This document shows, piece after piece, positions 25,791-34,754 of a DNA stretch of 64,000 bases; the first letter of the stretch is position 1, and every line of letters starts with the position of its first letter. Both the position numbers and the translations under genes were made by a program. The stretch lies in NCBI RefSeq assembly GCF_007954505.1, contig NZ_CP042412.1:682001-746000 (forward strand). The letters run 5' to 3'. The notes under the pieces were generated by a model. It worked only from the letters and a program-made list of their open reading frames with translations. It ran no database searches and had not been told where the DNA came from. This stretch comes from Microbacterium sp. CBA3102. Lineage in GTDB: Bacteria; Actinomycetota; Actinomycetes; Actinomycetales; Microbacteriaceae.

Positions 25791-26705
25791 TCACTTGCCA
25801 TACCCCTTCGTGAGTCCGGCGATGTACTGCCGGGAGAAGACGGCGAACAGGATCACGAGCGGCACCGCGCCGAGCGTGAGCGAGGCGAGCAGGGCCGGGT
25901 AGTCGTTCTGGAACTGCCCGACGAACTGCTGCACGCCGAGCGTGACCGTCTGGTTCTGCTTGTTGGGCGCGAGGATCAACGGGAACCACAGGTCGTTCCA
26001 CACCGGGAGCATCGTGATCGACGCGACCGCGGCAATGCCGACCCGTACGATCGGCAGGGTGATGCCGAGCGTGCGCCACTCCCCTGCCCCGTCGATGCGC
26101 GCGGCCTCCTTGAGTTCGTTCGGCACGGCCCGGAAGTAGGTGGTCATCAGGGCGATCGCAAGCGGCAGCTGCATCGCCGTGTAGACCAGGATGAGTGCGG
26201 TCAGCGTGTCCATGAGACCCCACGACGTCATGATCTTGATCAGCGGAACCGTGCCGAGACGGATCGGCAGCATGATTCCCACGACGAAGAACCCGGCCAG
26301 CACCGGCGTGATCGGCACCTTGTACTCAACGAGCGCCCACGCCGCAAGGGTGCCCAGCACGATCGTGAGCACGATCGTGGCGAGCGTGACGATCAGGCTG
26401 TTCTGGTAATTGAGCAGGAAGTTCCCTCGGGTGAACACGTTGATGTAGCCCTGCAGGTTGAACGTCTCGGCGTCGGGCAGGGCGAACGGAGCGCCGAAGA
26501 TGCCCTGCGTCGTCTTGAACGAATTCATCAGGACGATCAGGATCGGCACGACCGAGAACAGTCCCATCGCGATCAGCAGCAGATGCACGCCCCCTCCGGA
26601 GAGGACGTCGGCCAGACGGCGGGGGCGACGGCGGCGCACGGGGATGGCTTCGGGGAGCGGACGGTTGCTCGGGGCGGCTGGAGCGGGGCGGGTGTCGATG
26701 GACAT
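25791..26705 (-). CDS. CUT1 sugar ABC permease (MalG-like)
   Basis: The 304-residue protein has a basic N-terminal tail and six helices, the first long loop opening the MalG pattern (VPILIVLMNSFKTTQGIFGAPFALPDAETFNLQGY). The EAA loop that contacts the ATPase is ELKEAARIDGAGEWRTLGITLPIVR (about 200-224). It works with the neighbouring MalF-like permease and binding protein to import a carbohydrate. No ATPase gene is in the cluster, so a shared MsiK-type ATPase is expected. Confidence 0.9.
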   Translation of the reverse strand: MSIDTRPAPAAPSNRPLPEAIPVRRRRPRRLADVLSGGGVHLLLIAMGLFSVVPILIVLMNSFKTTQGIFGAPFALPDAETFNLQGYINVFTRGNFLLNYQNSLIVTLATIVLTIVLGTLAAWALVEYKVPITPVLAGFFVVGIMLPIRLGTVPLIKIMTSWGLMDTLTALILVYTAMQLPLAIALMTTYFRAVPNELKEAARIDGAGEWRTLGITLPIVRVGIAAVASITMLPVWNDLWFPLILAPNKQNQTVTLGVQQFVGQFQNDYPALLASLTLGAVPLVILFAVFSRQYIAGLTKGYGK

Positions 26706-26714
26706 CGTGGTCTC

Positions 26715-27599
26715 CTAGAGCTCGTAGGTCTTCAGGCGGCGCTGCACGAGCCAGAAGTACGCGGCGGTGGTCACCAGGATGAGGAGGAAGATCACCGATG
26801 CGACGGTGGCCCCCAGGTCGAGGTCGGCGACCTGCCCGCTGGACCCGAAGAACGATCGGTAGAAGAAGGTGCCGAGGATGTCGGTGGAGTAGTTCGGCCC
26901 GGGAGCCGAGCCGTTCAGGGCGTAGACGATGTCGAAGCCGTTGAAGGTCCAGATGTACGTGAGGATCACGATCAATCCGAACTGGGGCGCGATGAGCGGA
27001 AACTTGATGCGCCAGAATGCGGTCCAGGACCCTGCCCCGTCGATGCGGGAGGCCTCGATCACATCATCCGGGATCGCGAGGAGAGCCGTGTAGAGGAAGA
27101 TCATCGGGATGCCGATGTACTGCCAGACCGACATGAGCGAGATGGTCGGCAGCGCGGTCGCCTCGGTGCCCAGCAACGGGAACTCGACCAGTCCCCACAG
27201 CGGGTTGATGATGAGACGCCAGATGAAGCCGACGATCACGACCGAGAGCGTCGCGGGGATGAAGAGCAGGGTGCGATAGACGCCGACCGAGCGGCGCAGC
27301 CGCCCCGAGGTGAGCAAGGCCGCCATGAGCAGACCGATCGGCAACTCGACGAGCAGGTGGATGAGGAAGAACTCGACGTTGTTGCCGAGTGCGTTCCAGA
27401 ACCGCGCACTCGTCGTCGGATTGGTGAACAGGTCGACGTAGTTGGCCGTACCGACGAAGGCGCTGGTCTGCCCGCTCGACTCGAAGAAGCTGAGCACGAC
27501 CGAGCTGATCAGCGGGTAGACCGAGAAAGCCACGTAGACCAGGAGGGCGGGCAGCACGAACATCGCCAGCAGGCGGTATCGGGCGGGTGTGCGAATCAT
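26715..27599 (-). CDS. CUT1 sugar ABC permease (MalF-like)
   Basis: A 294-residue permease with six helices: the first is MFVLPALLVYVAFSVYPLISSVVLSFF, followed by a periplasmic-side loop with TANYVDLFTN-like sequence, and the EAA motif DDVIEASRIDGAGSWTAFWRIKFPLIAP (about 192-219). It forms the membrane channel with the MalG-like partner, 9 bp downstream. It is separated from the binding-protein gene by a strong hairpin. Confidence 0.9.
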   Translation of the reverse strand: MIRTPARYRLLAMFVLPALLVYVAFSVYPLISSVVLSFFESSGQTSAFVGTANYVDLFTNPTTSARFWNALGNNVEFFLIHLLVELPIGLLMAALLTSGRLRRSVGVYRTLLFIPATLSVVIVGFIWRLIINPLWGLVEFPLLGTEATALPTISLMSVWQYIGIPMIFLYTALLAIPDDVIEASRIDGAGSWTAFWRIKFPLIAPQFGLIVILTYIWTFNGFDIVYALNGSAPGPNYSTDILGTFFYRSFFGSSGQVADLDLGATVASVIFLLILVTTAAYFWLVQRRLKTYEL

Positions 27600-27629
27600 G
27601 CGACGTCTTTCGGTCGGCGCGCGATGGTG

Positions 27630-27661
27630 CGGCCGGGGGCGGAGTGCGCCGCCCCCGGCCG
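27630..27661 (-). terminator. Intercistronic hairpin after the sugar-binding-protein gene
   Basis: GGCCGGGGGCGG and CCGCCCCCGGCC (27631-27642 and 27649-27660), extended by one more pair, give a perfect 13-bp GC stem with a 6-nt loop. It lies between the stop of the binding-protein gene and the MalF-like gene. Such hairpins usually act as partial terminators or block 3' decay, so that more binding protein than permease is made. Confidence 0.75.
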
Positions 27662-27665
27662 GACC

Positions 27666-28943
27666 TCACTGCGCGGGCGTGTACCAGGAGTCGAGGCCGG
27701 CCTGCAGCTCGGCTGTCGCCTCCTCGGGGCTGAGCCCGCTGTTGTACATGAGTTGCGCGACACGCCAGATCTCGTCGTCGAGCGGCGGCTGTCCTGCACT
27801 CAGACGGTCGAGCGCGAGACGAGAGGTGAGCTCGGCTCCCTCCTTCAGGTCGGCGAACTCCTGCGCCAGCGCGTTGTCGTACTTGACGGGTTCACCGCCC
27901 ATCGAGAAGAAGCCGGGCAGCTTGTTGACGTACAGTTGCTGGAACTCGCTCGTGCCGAGCCACTCCAGGAACTCGGTCGCGGCCTCCTTCTGCGTGCTGG
28001 CGGCGTTCAGACCGAAGGCCATGTCGGCCATCTCCTGCTGGTAACGCTGGTCGCCCTTGGCTGCGGGCGGCGCCCCGAAGACGCCGACGTCGAGACCGGT
28101 CGAAGTGACCTGGGAAATCTGCCAAGAGCCGTCGGGCAGGATCGCCGCCTTGCCGAGCGTGAACAGCTGCGTCATATCTTCATACGAGATCGACTCGAAG
28201 CCGTTCGGCAGGTAGCCCTTGAAGGAGTCGAAGATGCGGAAGCCCTCGACGAAGTCGGGGTCGGTCAGCCTCTGCGTGCCGTCGATGAGTCCGAGCCGGC
28301 CCTCTTCGCCCTTCCAGGCGTTGGGTCCGACCTGGTACAGCATGTTGTACGCGAGCTGCCAGCCGTCGGCACTGCCCAGAGCGAGCGGCGCGTACTGTCC
28401 GTCCTCCTTGATCGCGTCGAGCACCTCGAGGAACTCCTCCTGCGTCTGCGGCACCTCGAGCCCCAGCTCATCGAAGATCGCGGCGTTGTAGTAGAAGCCG
28501 GCGAGGACGGAGGCGACGGGCACGCAGTACGGCGTACCGTCGTCGCCCTCCCAGGCGGCGAGCGCGGATTCGGGGAACGAGCCGATCGCGTCGAGCCCGT
28601 CGAGTGGCTCGAAATAGCCCTTGTCGATCCATGCCCGGTTGACGTCGAAGGGGCGGCACATGATCACGTCTGGACCGGTGCCGCCGTCGATCTGCGACTG
28701 GATCGCGGCGTTGTAGTCGTTCGTATCGATGGGCGCGTACTCGACTGTGATACCGGGGTGGCTGGCCTCGAACGCGGGGATGATGTCGTTCTCCCACATC
28801 GTGGCGTCTTCCGTGCGCCAGGTGCCGAGCGTGAGGGTGACCGAGTCGGGATCGTCACCGCTGCCCGCCGCGCATCCGGCAAGACCGAGGGCGAGCGTGG
28901 TGACGGCGAGGGCGGCGAGTGGTGCTGTGGCAGAACGCATCAT
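27666..28943 (-). CDS. CUT1 extracellular sugar-binding lipoprotein
   Basis: The 425-residue protein has a signal peptide with lipobox LGLAGCAAG (Cys about 24) and a family-1 binding-protein fold (LTLGTWRTEDATMWENDIIPAF; YAPIDTNDYNAAIQSQIDGG; DVIMCRPFDV). It captures a carbohydrate outside the cell for the two permeases downstream. The ATG at 28943 follows GAGAAGG; the frame continues further up without signal-peptide character. It is the first gene of the operon, divergent from the Gfo/Idh-amine oxidase operon. Confidence 0.9.
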   Translation of the reverse strand: MMRSATAPLAALAVTTLALGLAGCAAGSGDDPDSVTLTLGTWRTEDATMWENDIIPAFEASHPGITVEYAPIDTNDYNAAIQSQIDGGTGPDVIMCRPFDVNRAWIDKGYFEPLDGLDAIGSFPESALAAWEGDDGTPYCVPVASVLAGFYYNAAIFDELGLEVPQTQEEFLEVLDAIKEDGQYAPLALGSADGWQLAYNMLYQVGPNAWKGEEGRLGLIDGTQRLTDPDFVEGFRIFDSFKGYLPNGFESISYEDMTQLFTLGKAAILPDGSWQISQVTSTGLDVGVFGAPPAAKGDQRYQQEMADMAFGLNAASTQKEAATEFLEWLGTSEFQQLYVNKLPGFFSMGGEPVKYDNALAQEFADLKEGAELTSRLALDRLSAGQPPLDDEIWRVAQLMYNSGLSPEEATAELQAGLDSWYTPAQ

Positions 28944-29042
28944 GACCTTCTCTCTGAGCGGACGCGCGGTCTCGGGAGGACCTGCCACACCATTGCGGCG
29001 GCGCGCGGTGCTGGTCAGCATATATAGGTCTCAATGCGGTAG

Positions 29043-29129
29043 CAAGAGGTATCTACATAATTCAATGATTGTCCTTACTATCTCCGTTCTGCTAGACATT
29101 GATAAGACAAGTGGTATCTTGTGGACAAC
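29043..29129. promoter_or_regulatory. Divergent promoter region with TGGTAT elements
   Basis: CAAGAGGTATCT (29043-29054) and CAAGTGGTATCT (29108-29119) are near-identical direct repeats. The second also forms ACAAG-N6-CTTGT and is followed by TGTGGAC. TATATA at 29021-29026 may be a -10 for the leftward operon. The same TGGTAT/AGTGG words recur near 35535-35612, 46651-46705 and 47798-47834, suggesting one shared regulator, probably the HutC-type GntR encoded at 34755. Confidence 0.55.
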
Positions 29130-29149
29130 AACTCTCGAAGGAGGCCCCC

Positions 29150-30187
29150 GTGATTCGTGTCGGCATCCTCGGCTCCGGGTTCATCGCTGACTCGTACGCC
29201 GACTCCCTGCTCGACGTGCGCGACGGCGTGCTCGCTGCGAACTTCTCCCGCGACGCCGAACGCGGCGCTGACTTCGCCGCCCGCTGGAACAGCCCGCAGA
29301 CCTACACCGACATCGCAGAGCTCTGCGCGAACCCCGACATCGACGTCGTCGTGGTCGCCCTGCCGAACGAGGCCCATGTCGACGCGGTCCGCATCGCAGC
29401 GGCCGCCGGCAAGGGCATCATCTGCACCAAGCCGCTCGCGCGCACAGGAGCGGAGGCCGCCGAGATTCTGCGCATCGTCGAGGAGGCCGGCGTCTGGCAC
29501 GGCTACGCCGAGAGCTCGGTGTTCTCCCCCAACGTGGCCAAGGCGCACGAGATGGCCAAGGCCGGGGGCATCGGCGAGCTGCTCACCATGCGTGCCCGCG
29601 AAGCACACTCCGGTCCGCACGCCCCGCACTTCTGGGATGCCGAAACCGCCGGCGGAGGCGCCCTGCTCGACATGGGCTGCCACACCGTCGAGTCGGCCAG
29701 GCACTTCTTCGGCAAGGACAACCCTGTCACCGAGGTGTTCGCATGGGGGTCGACGCTGGTCCACACCGATAAGACCACTGGCGAGGACACCGCCGTCGCC
29801 CTGCTCAAGTTCGCCAAAGGACAGCTCGCGATCATCGAGTCGTCTTGGGCGGAGAAGGGCGGAATGCAGCTGCGGCACGAGTTCAGCGGCACCGAGGGCC
29901 GCCTCGTCACCGACACGTCCGTGACCCCGGTGTGGGGATTCCTCGGACGCCCGACCGGCTATCTGGTCGAGAAGGCCGACTCCGAGACCGGATGGGTGCA
30001 CCCCGTCCCCGAAGAGACGCGCGCCTACGGCTTCTCGCAGCAGATGCGCCACTTCATCGACCACTACGCGGCAGGCACGACGCCGATGGAGACGTTCGAA
30101 GACGGATGGATCGTCAACTGCATCCTCGACGCCTGCTACCGGGCCATGCGCTCGGGTACCTGGGAACCCGTGCGCCTCGAGCGCTGA
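29150..30187 (+). CDS. Gfo/Idh/MocA-family sugar oxidoreductase
   Basis: A 345-residue protein with an N-terminal NAD(P) Rossmann fold (GILGSGFIADSYADSL) and a C-terminal Gfo/Idh domain containing LLDMGCHTVESARHFFG. The usual EKP motif reads TKPLA, so the first residue is changed. Family members oxidise or reduce a hydroxyl of a sugar, inositol or glycoside. GTG start with GAAGGAGG 5 nt upstream. It leads an operon with the amine oxidase, SIS and kinase genes. Confidence 0.87.
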   Translation: MIRVGILGSGFIADSYADSLLDVRDGVLAANFSRDAERGADFAARWNSPQTYTDIAELCANPDIDVVVVALPNEAHVDAVRIAAAAGKGIICTKPLARTGAEAAEILRIVEEAGVWHGYAESSVFSPNVAKAHEMAKAGGIGELLTMRAREAHSGPHAPHFWDAETAGGGALLDMGCHTVESARHFFGKDNPVTEVFAWGSTLVHTDKTTGEDTAVALLKFAKGQLAIIESSWAEKGGMQLRHEFSGTEGRLVTDTSVTPVWGFLGRPTGYLVEKADSETGWVHPVPEETRAYGFSQQMRHFIDHYAAGTTPMETFEDGWIVNCILDACYRAMRSGTWEPVRLER

Positions 30188-30225
30188 GCATCCCACCCCC
30201 GACGCCAGATAAGGAGACCGGACGA

Positions 30226-32172
30226 ATGACGAACACACTGCCAGCCGGCGCCAACGCGCTGCTTGCGACCCTCACTGCCGAGGAGATCGTCGCCAACCGC
30301 GCAGCCCTCGAGGCCGCGGGGATCGCGACCTCGAACACGCACTACTCCTACATGGGCCTGATCGCGCCGGACAAGCGCCGCGTGCTCACGGGAGAGTCGC
30401 TCCCCCGACTCGTTCGGAGCTTCCTGATCGACATGACCACCGGCGTCTCGCACGACGTCGTGGTCGATCCGGCTTCGGGCAGCGTCGTGTCGTCGCGCGA
30501 GCTCGACCCCGCCGTCGACGGCGCCGTACCCGTGGTGCTCCGCGAATTCGGCTACGTCGAAGAGGTCGTGCACAAGGACGAGCGCTGGATCGCCGCGATG
30601 GCCAAGCGAGGACTGACCGATCTGAGTCAGCTGCGCGTCAACCCGCTCTCGGCCGGGGTGCTCGCCGACCACGAGAGCGGGCGCCGCATCCAGCGCTGCT
30701 TCACGTTCGTGCAGCGCACGCCGGACGACCTCGGATGGGCCCACCCTGTGGACGGCGTGACCGTGATGGTCGACGTCGTGACGGGCGAAGTGCTCGACGT
30801 GATCGACTACGTCGACCTCCCCGTGCCGCAGGAAGACGGCAACTACCACCTGGAGTCGTGGCGCGGCCCCGACCGCGAAGGGCTCAAGCCCATCGCCATC
30901 TCCCAGCCGGAGGGCCCCAGCTTCACGATCGACGAGAATGGCGTGCTCGACTGGGCCGGCTGGCGCCTGCAGGTCGGCTTCGACCAGCGCGAAGGCCTGG
31001 TTCTGCATGACGTGTCGATCGCCGACGGTGATGTGCAGCGCTCGGTGCTCTACCGCGCCTCGATCGCCGAGATGGTCGTGCCCTACGGCGACCCCAGCCC
31101 ACAGCGCTGGTTCCAGAACTTCTTCGACGGCGGCGAGTACCTCTTCGGCGGCTTCGCGAACTCCCTCGAGCTGGGTTGCGACTGCGTCGGCGACATCACC
31201 TACCTGGATGCCGTCGTCGCAGGCAACGACGGAGACGCCCGCGTGGTGCGCCAGGCGATCTGCATCCACGAGGAGGATGCAGGTGTGCTCTGGAAGCACT
31301 CCGACAACTGGAACGGCTCTTCAGAGACCCGACGCAACCGTCGACTCGTCGTGAGCTTCTTCATGACCGTGGGTAACTACGACTACGGCTTCTACTGGTA
31401 CTTCGGCCTCGACGGCACGATCGAGTTCGAGGTCAAGGCCACCGGCATCGTCTTCACGTCCGCCTACCCGGGCAAGGGCTACCCGTTCGCGACCGAAGTG
31501 GCCCCCGGCCTCGGCGCCCCGAACCACCAGCACCTGTTCAGCGCGCGCCTCGACGTCGCCGTCGACGGCCTCACGAACGCCGTCGACGAGATCGAGGCAG
31601 CCGCTGTGCCGCGCGGGCCGGAGAACCCGCACGGCACCGGATTCACGCAGAAGATCACCCGACTGCGCACCGAGTCGGAAGCGCAGCGCGTCGCGGACAA
31701 CCTCACGGGACGAGTGTGGTTCGTCGGCAACACCGAGGTGCAGAACCGCCTCGGTGAGCCGGTCGGCTGGGTGCTCTACCCCGAGGGTAAGCCGCTGCTG
31801 CTCGCCGATGCCGACTCCGACATCCACAGGCGCGCCACCTTCACGACCAAGCACCTGTGGGTCACGGCCTACGAGCCCGACGAGCTGTACCCGGCAGGAG
31901 ACTTCGTGAACCTGCATCCGGGTGGCGCCGGCATCCCGCAGTGGGTCGCGGCGGATCGACCCGTCGACGGCACCGACATCGTGCTGTGGCACACGTTCGG
32001 GCTCACGCATTTCCCGCGCATCGAGGACTGGCCGATCATGCCGGTCGACACCGCCGGGTTCGTGCTCAAACCGCACGGGTTCTTCGGGCGCAACCCTTCC
32101 CTCGACATCCCCGGTACCGCCGATCACTGCGCGCCATCGGCGGACCACCACGACCACCACGCCGGGCATTGA
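30226..32172 (+). CDS. Copper-containing primary amine oxidase (AGAO-like)
   Basis: The 648-residue protein aligns along its length with actinobacterial copper amine oxidases such as A. globiformis phenylethylamine oxidase. The TPQ precursor is Tyr385 in TVGNYDYG. The base Asp is about 301 (FFDGGEYLFG), Cu ligands are His434 and His436 (NHQHLF) and a third His lies in LTHFPRIEDWPIMP. It converts RCH2NH2 + O2 to aldehyde + NH3 + H2O2. The C-terminus is His-rich (HHDHHAGH). No signal peptide. Its place between a Gfo/Idh dehydrogenase and sugar isomerase/kinase genes is unusual and suggests an aminated sugar or a conjugate as substrate. Confidence 0.93.
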   Translation: MTNTLPAGANALLATLTAEEIVANRAALEAAGIATSNTHYSYMGLIAPDKRRVLTGESLPRLVRSFLIDMTTGVSHDVVVDPASGSVVSSRELDPAVDGAVPVVLREFGYVEEVVHKDERWIAAMAKRGLTDLSQLRVNPLSAGVLADHESGRRIQRCFTFVQRTPDDLGWAHPVDGVTVMVDVVTGEVLDVIDYVDLPVPQEDGNYHLESWRGPDREGLKPIAISQPEGPSFTIDENGVLDWAGWRLQVGFDQREGLVLHDVSIADGDVQRSVLYRASIAEMVVPYGDPSPQRWFQNFFDGGEYLFGGFANSLELGCDCVGDITYLDAVVAGNDGDARVVRQAICIHEEDAGVLWKHSDNWNGSSETRRNRRLVVSFFMTVGNYDYGFYWYFGLDGTIEFEVKATGIVFTSAYPGKGYPFATEVAPGLGAPNHQHLFSARLDVAVDGLTNAVDEIEAAAVPRGPENPHGTGFTQKITRLRTESEAQRVADNLTGRVWFVGNTEVQNRLGEPVGWVLYPEGKPLLLADADSDIHRRATFTTKHLWVTAYEPDELYPAGDFVNLHPGGAGIPQWVAADRPVDGTDIVLWHTFGLTHFPRIEDWPIMPVDTAGFVLKPHGFFGRNPSLDIPGTADHCAPSADHHDHHAGH

Positions 32173-32200
32173 CCCGACGAGCACGAGCACAAGGAACGAC

Positions 32201-33217
32201 ATGGACGGATACATCAGCTACGCCGAGGCGACCGCAGCCCAGGCCGACGCCCTCGCGACCGCGATCCCACACATCGAGCGGCAGGTCGACGAGCTGGCCG
32301 CCCACGGCGCGCTGGGCGAGGTCGGACCACTCTTCCTCGGCATCGGCGCGAGCCTCGCCGCTGCCGCTCCCGCCGTCTGGCACCTGCGCAAGCGCGGCAT
32401 CACCGCGTGGCGACTGGATGCCGGCGACACCCCGCTGCCGCTGGCCACCGGAGAGCACCCCGTCATCGCGGTCTCGCAGAGCGGACGCAGCAGCGAGACC
32501 ATCGCGGCGCTGAACACGATCCCGACCGCGCTCCGGTACGGCGTGGTGAACACCGTACCGTCGCCGCTTTCCGACCTCGCGACGAGCCTGGTCGGGTTGG
32601 GGTCGATCCCCGACAGTTACGCCTCGACCATCGGGTACACCGCCACCGTCGTCGCGCTCGGCATGCTGTCGGAGGCCTGGGCCGGCGGCGCCGTCGACCC
32701 GGCCTGGCACGACTTCGCCGCACTCTTCCGCAAGACTGAGGCCATGCTCGCCCCACAGATCGACCGCGCTGCGGCTCTGATCGCCTCCGCGCCGAGCCTC
32801 GACTTCGTCGGCGGGGGCGCGTCGACCGGATCAGCCGAGGCCGGAGCACTGTTGTTCCGCGAGGTCGCGCGCATTCCCGCCAGCGCGATGGGCACGCGCC
32901 AGTACTTGCACGGCTCGATGGAGTCGGCGGGCGAGGGCGCGCACATCTTGTTCGGTGAAGAACGCGAGCACGAGGTCGCCCGCACGCTCAGCGGTGCGGG
33001 GCACCGCGTCATCCTCGTCACGACCGACGACGTCGACGGCGCCAAGAACCTCGAGACGATCCGCCTGCCGCACAGCTCGTCGAATGCGCGCGCCCTGCTC
33101 GAGGCGCTGTTCCTGCAGGGACTCGTCGCCGCCGTCGCGCAGTCGCGAGGCGTGGAGATCGAGGAGTTCGTGTTCCACAACGGCGACACGAAGGTGGATG
33201 TCGGGGCCGCACAGTGA
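32201..33217 (+). CDS. Double-SIS sugar isomerase/deaminase
   Basis: A 338-residue protein with two SIS domains (about 20-165 and 185-330). Marks include GIGASLAAAAPAVWHLRKRG, IAVSQSGRSSETIAAL (phosphosugar-binding Ser-rich loop) and FVGGGASTGSAEAGALLFREVARIPA. It looks like the isomerase half of GlmS and like AgaS/FrlB-type enzymes, which deaminate or deglycate phosphorylated amino sugars. It is followed by a kinase with a 4-bp overlap (GTGA), so the pair probably handles one sugar. Confidence 0.85.
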   Translation: MDGYISYAEATAAQADALATAIPHIERQVDELAAHGALGEVGPLFLGIGASLAAAAPAVWHLRKRGITAWRLDAGDTPLPLATGEHPVIAVSQSGRSSETIAALNTIPTALRYGVVNTVPSPLSDLATSLVGLGSIPDSYASTIGYTATVVALGMLSEAWAGGAVDPAWHDFAALFRKTEAMLAPQIDRAAALIASAPSLDFVGGGASTGSAEAGALLFREVARIPASAMGTRQYLHGSMESAGEGAHILFGEEREHEVARTLSGAGHRVILVTTDDVDGAKNLETIRLPHSSSNARALLEALFLQGLVAAVAQSRGVEIEEFVFHNGDTKVDVGAAQ

Positions 33218-34122
33218 CGGCAGCCGACGACACGACGGCTCTCATCGTCGGCATGGACGTGGGCGGCACCAAGGCCGCGGTCCGCGCGACCGATGTGACC
33301 GGACGCGTCGTCACCGACGTCGTGGTGAGCTCGGCGGAGTGGGACGCAGAGCCGGCGGATGCTGCTGCCGCCTGGTTGGTCGACGTGCTCGCACGGGCAC
33401 TGCCCTCAGGGGCGTCTGTCCGCGCGCTCGCGATCGGCGCACAGGGCCTCGACAGGTCTGAGGTCGCGCACGACCTGGAGCACGCGCTGCGTACGCACGG
33501 CTTCACCCGCGTGCAGTGCGTCAACGACGCAGCCCTCCTCGTGCCGGCAGCCGGCCTCACGGAAGGCATCGGGCTGATCGCGGGCACCGGCGCCATCGGC
33601 GTCGGTGCGGATGCCGCGGGAGCACCGCTCGTGACGGGCGGCTGGGGCTGGGTCATCGGTGACGAGGCGGGGGCCGCAGGACTGGTCCGCGAGGCCACGA
33701 GGGCCGCGCTCCTCGCGTATGACGATGGCGCGCCCGACGACGGACTCCTCGGCGCACTGCTCGCCGACTTCGACGTCGCCGACGCCGAGCGCCTCGCGCG
33801 CATCGTCAACGACGAGCCGACCATGGCCAACTGGGGCCCGCACGCCCCCGCGGTGTTCCGCGCCGCCGACGCCGGGTCGACCCTCGCCGTCGGAGTGATC
33901 GACGACGGCGCCTCACACCTCGTGCGCCTGGTCGATCAACTGCGTCGCCGCGGTGCCGCAGGCCGCACCGTCGTGGCGGCCGGCGGCGTGATCACCGCTC
34001 AGCCCCGGCTGGCCGCATCGGTGCGCGCACTGCTCGTGGCACGGCATCCGGAGCTGGACTTCGTGATCCTCGGCGACCAGCCCGTCGCCGGCGCCTGGTT
34101 CCTCGCGAACCGCCTGGGCTGA
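33214..34122 (+). CDS. BadF/BadG-type sugar kinase (GlcNAc-kinase-like)
   Basis: The 302-residue ASKHA-fold kinase has the first phosphate loop MDVGGTKAAVRATD (about 14-27), a second at GLIAGTGAIGVGADA, the metal region GGWGWVIGDEAGAAGL and the adenosine segment VVAAGGVITAQPRL. These match the BadF/BcrA group that includes N-acetylglucosamine kinase. It should phosphorylate the sugar used by the adjacent SIS enzyme. GTG start overlaps the SIS stop. Confidence 0.85.
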   Translation: MTAADDTTALIVGMDVGGTKAAVRATDVTGRVVTDVVVSSAEWDAEPADAAAAWLVDVLARALPSGASVRALAIGAQGLDRSEVAHDLEHALRTHGFTRVQCVNDAALLVPAAGLTEGIGLIAGTGAIGVGADAAGAPLVTGGWGWVIGDEAGAAGLVREATRAALLAYDDGAPDDGLLGALLADFDVADAERLARIVNDEPTMANWGPHAPAVFRAADAGSTLAVGVIDDGASHLVRLVDQLRRRGAAGRTVVAAGGVITAQPRLAASVRALLVARHPELDFVILGDQPVAGAWFLANRLG

Positions 34123-34739
34123 CCCGGGTTTTGCGTTTCTCCTCGATGATCCAGAGCTGATGGTCGCCCCCCCGGTCACGACCCATGATTCGCCCATCCA
34201 CCGCACCGCATACGGCGTCGGGCAGCCAGGGGAGCGGCTCGTCCGCGCCGCGCGCGTGATCGATCCGCATCCGAGAGGACAACCGCTCCGACGCACGGAG
34301 CGCCTGCCCCAGCTTGATGTCACGTCGGTCATCCTCCGCACCCCCGGGACTCGAACACGACGTGCGTGACGGCATCACGGCGATCCAACGCCCAGAGGAT
34401 CCGTTCCATGCAGATCCGCCTCGTCCGTTCCGGGCGGCTCCCTGCCGCAGGGCACACGACGCCCCCATGCAGCGCAGGCCTAGCGCTCATCGTCGCGACC
34501 GTATCGTCCTTCAAGGAGCCGATGTCGTCGTACCGATGCAGTTGGAAGCGCCCCGAGGCTTCATCGCCCCCAGCGATGTCACGCAGATCGTCGAGCTGCG
34601 CCGCCTCGGAACCGAGCGGCAGTGTAGCCGCCATCAGGTAGGGACCATCGCTTCCCGTACCCGGCGGCTCCGACTTGTCGGTGAACGCGAACTGCACCGG
34701 CCCAGGCCCTTCGCGCCGACGAACGCTCCGATCGCGCAT
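34123..34739 (-). pseudogene. Frameshifted conserved actinobacterial hypothetical gene
   Basis: One frame (34739 to about 34345) reads PYLMAATLPLGSEAAQ ... ERILWALDRRDAVTHVVFESRG and then stops. The next frame (from about 34350 leftwards) reads AEDDRRDIKLGQALRASERL ... MRIDHARGADEPLPWLPDAVCGAV ... LWIIEEKR. Joined at a run of five C on the + strand (34341-34345), they make one protein of about 200 residues that resembles a widespread actinobacterial hypothetical with the pattern FESRG-x-DDRRD ... LWxxDAVCGAV. Removing one base of the run restores the frame. No stop is seen before the kinase gene. Either a recent pseudogene or a sequencing slip. Confidence 0.65.
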
Positions 34740-34754
34740 ACGGAAGAGCGACTA

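Noticed and set aside
25359..29027. 1222-codon open frame on the + strand
   Set aside because: It lies exactly opposite the ALDH, permease and binding-protein genes. The product is rich in Arg, Asp, Glu, His and Gln with no domain, the usual mirror of high-GC codons.
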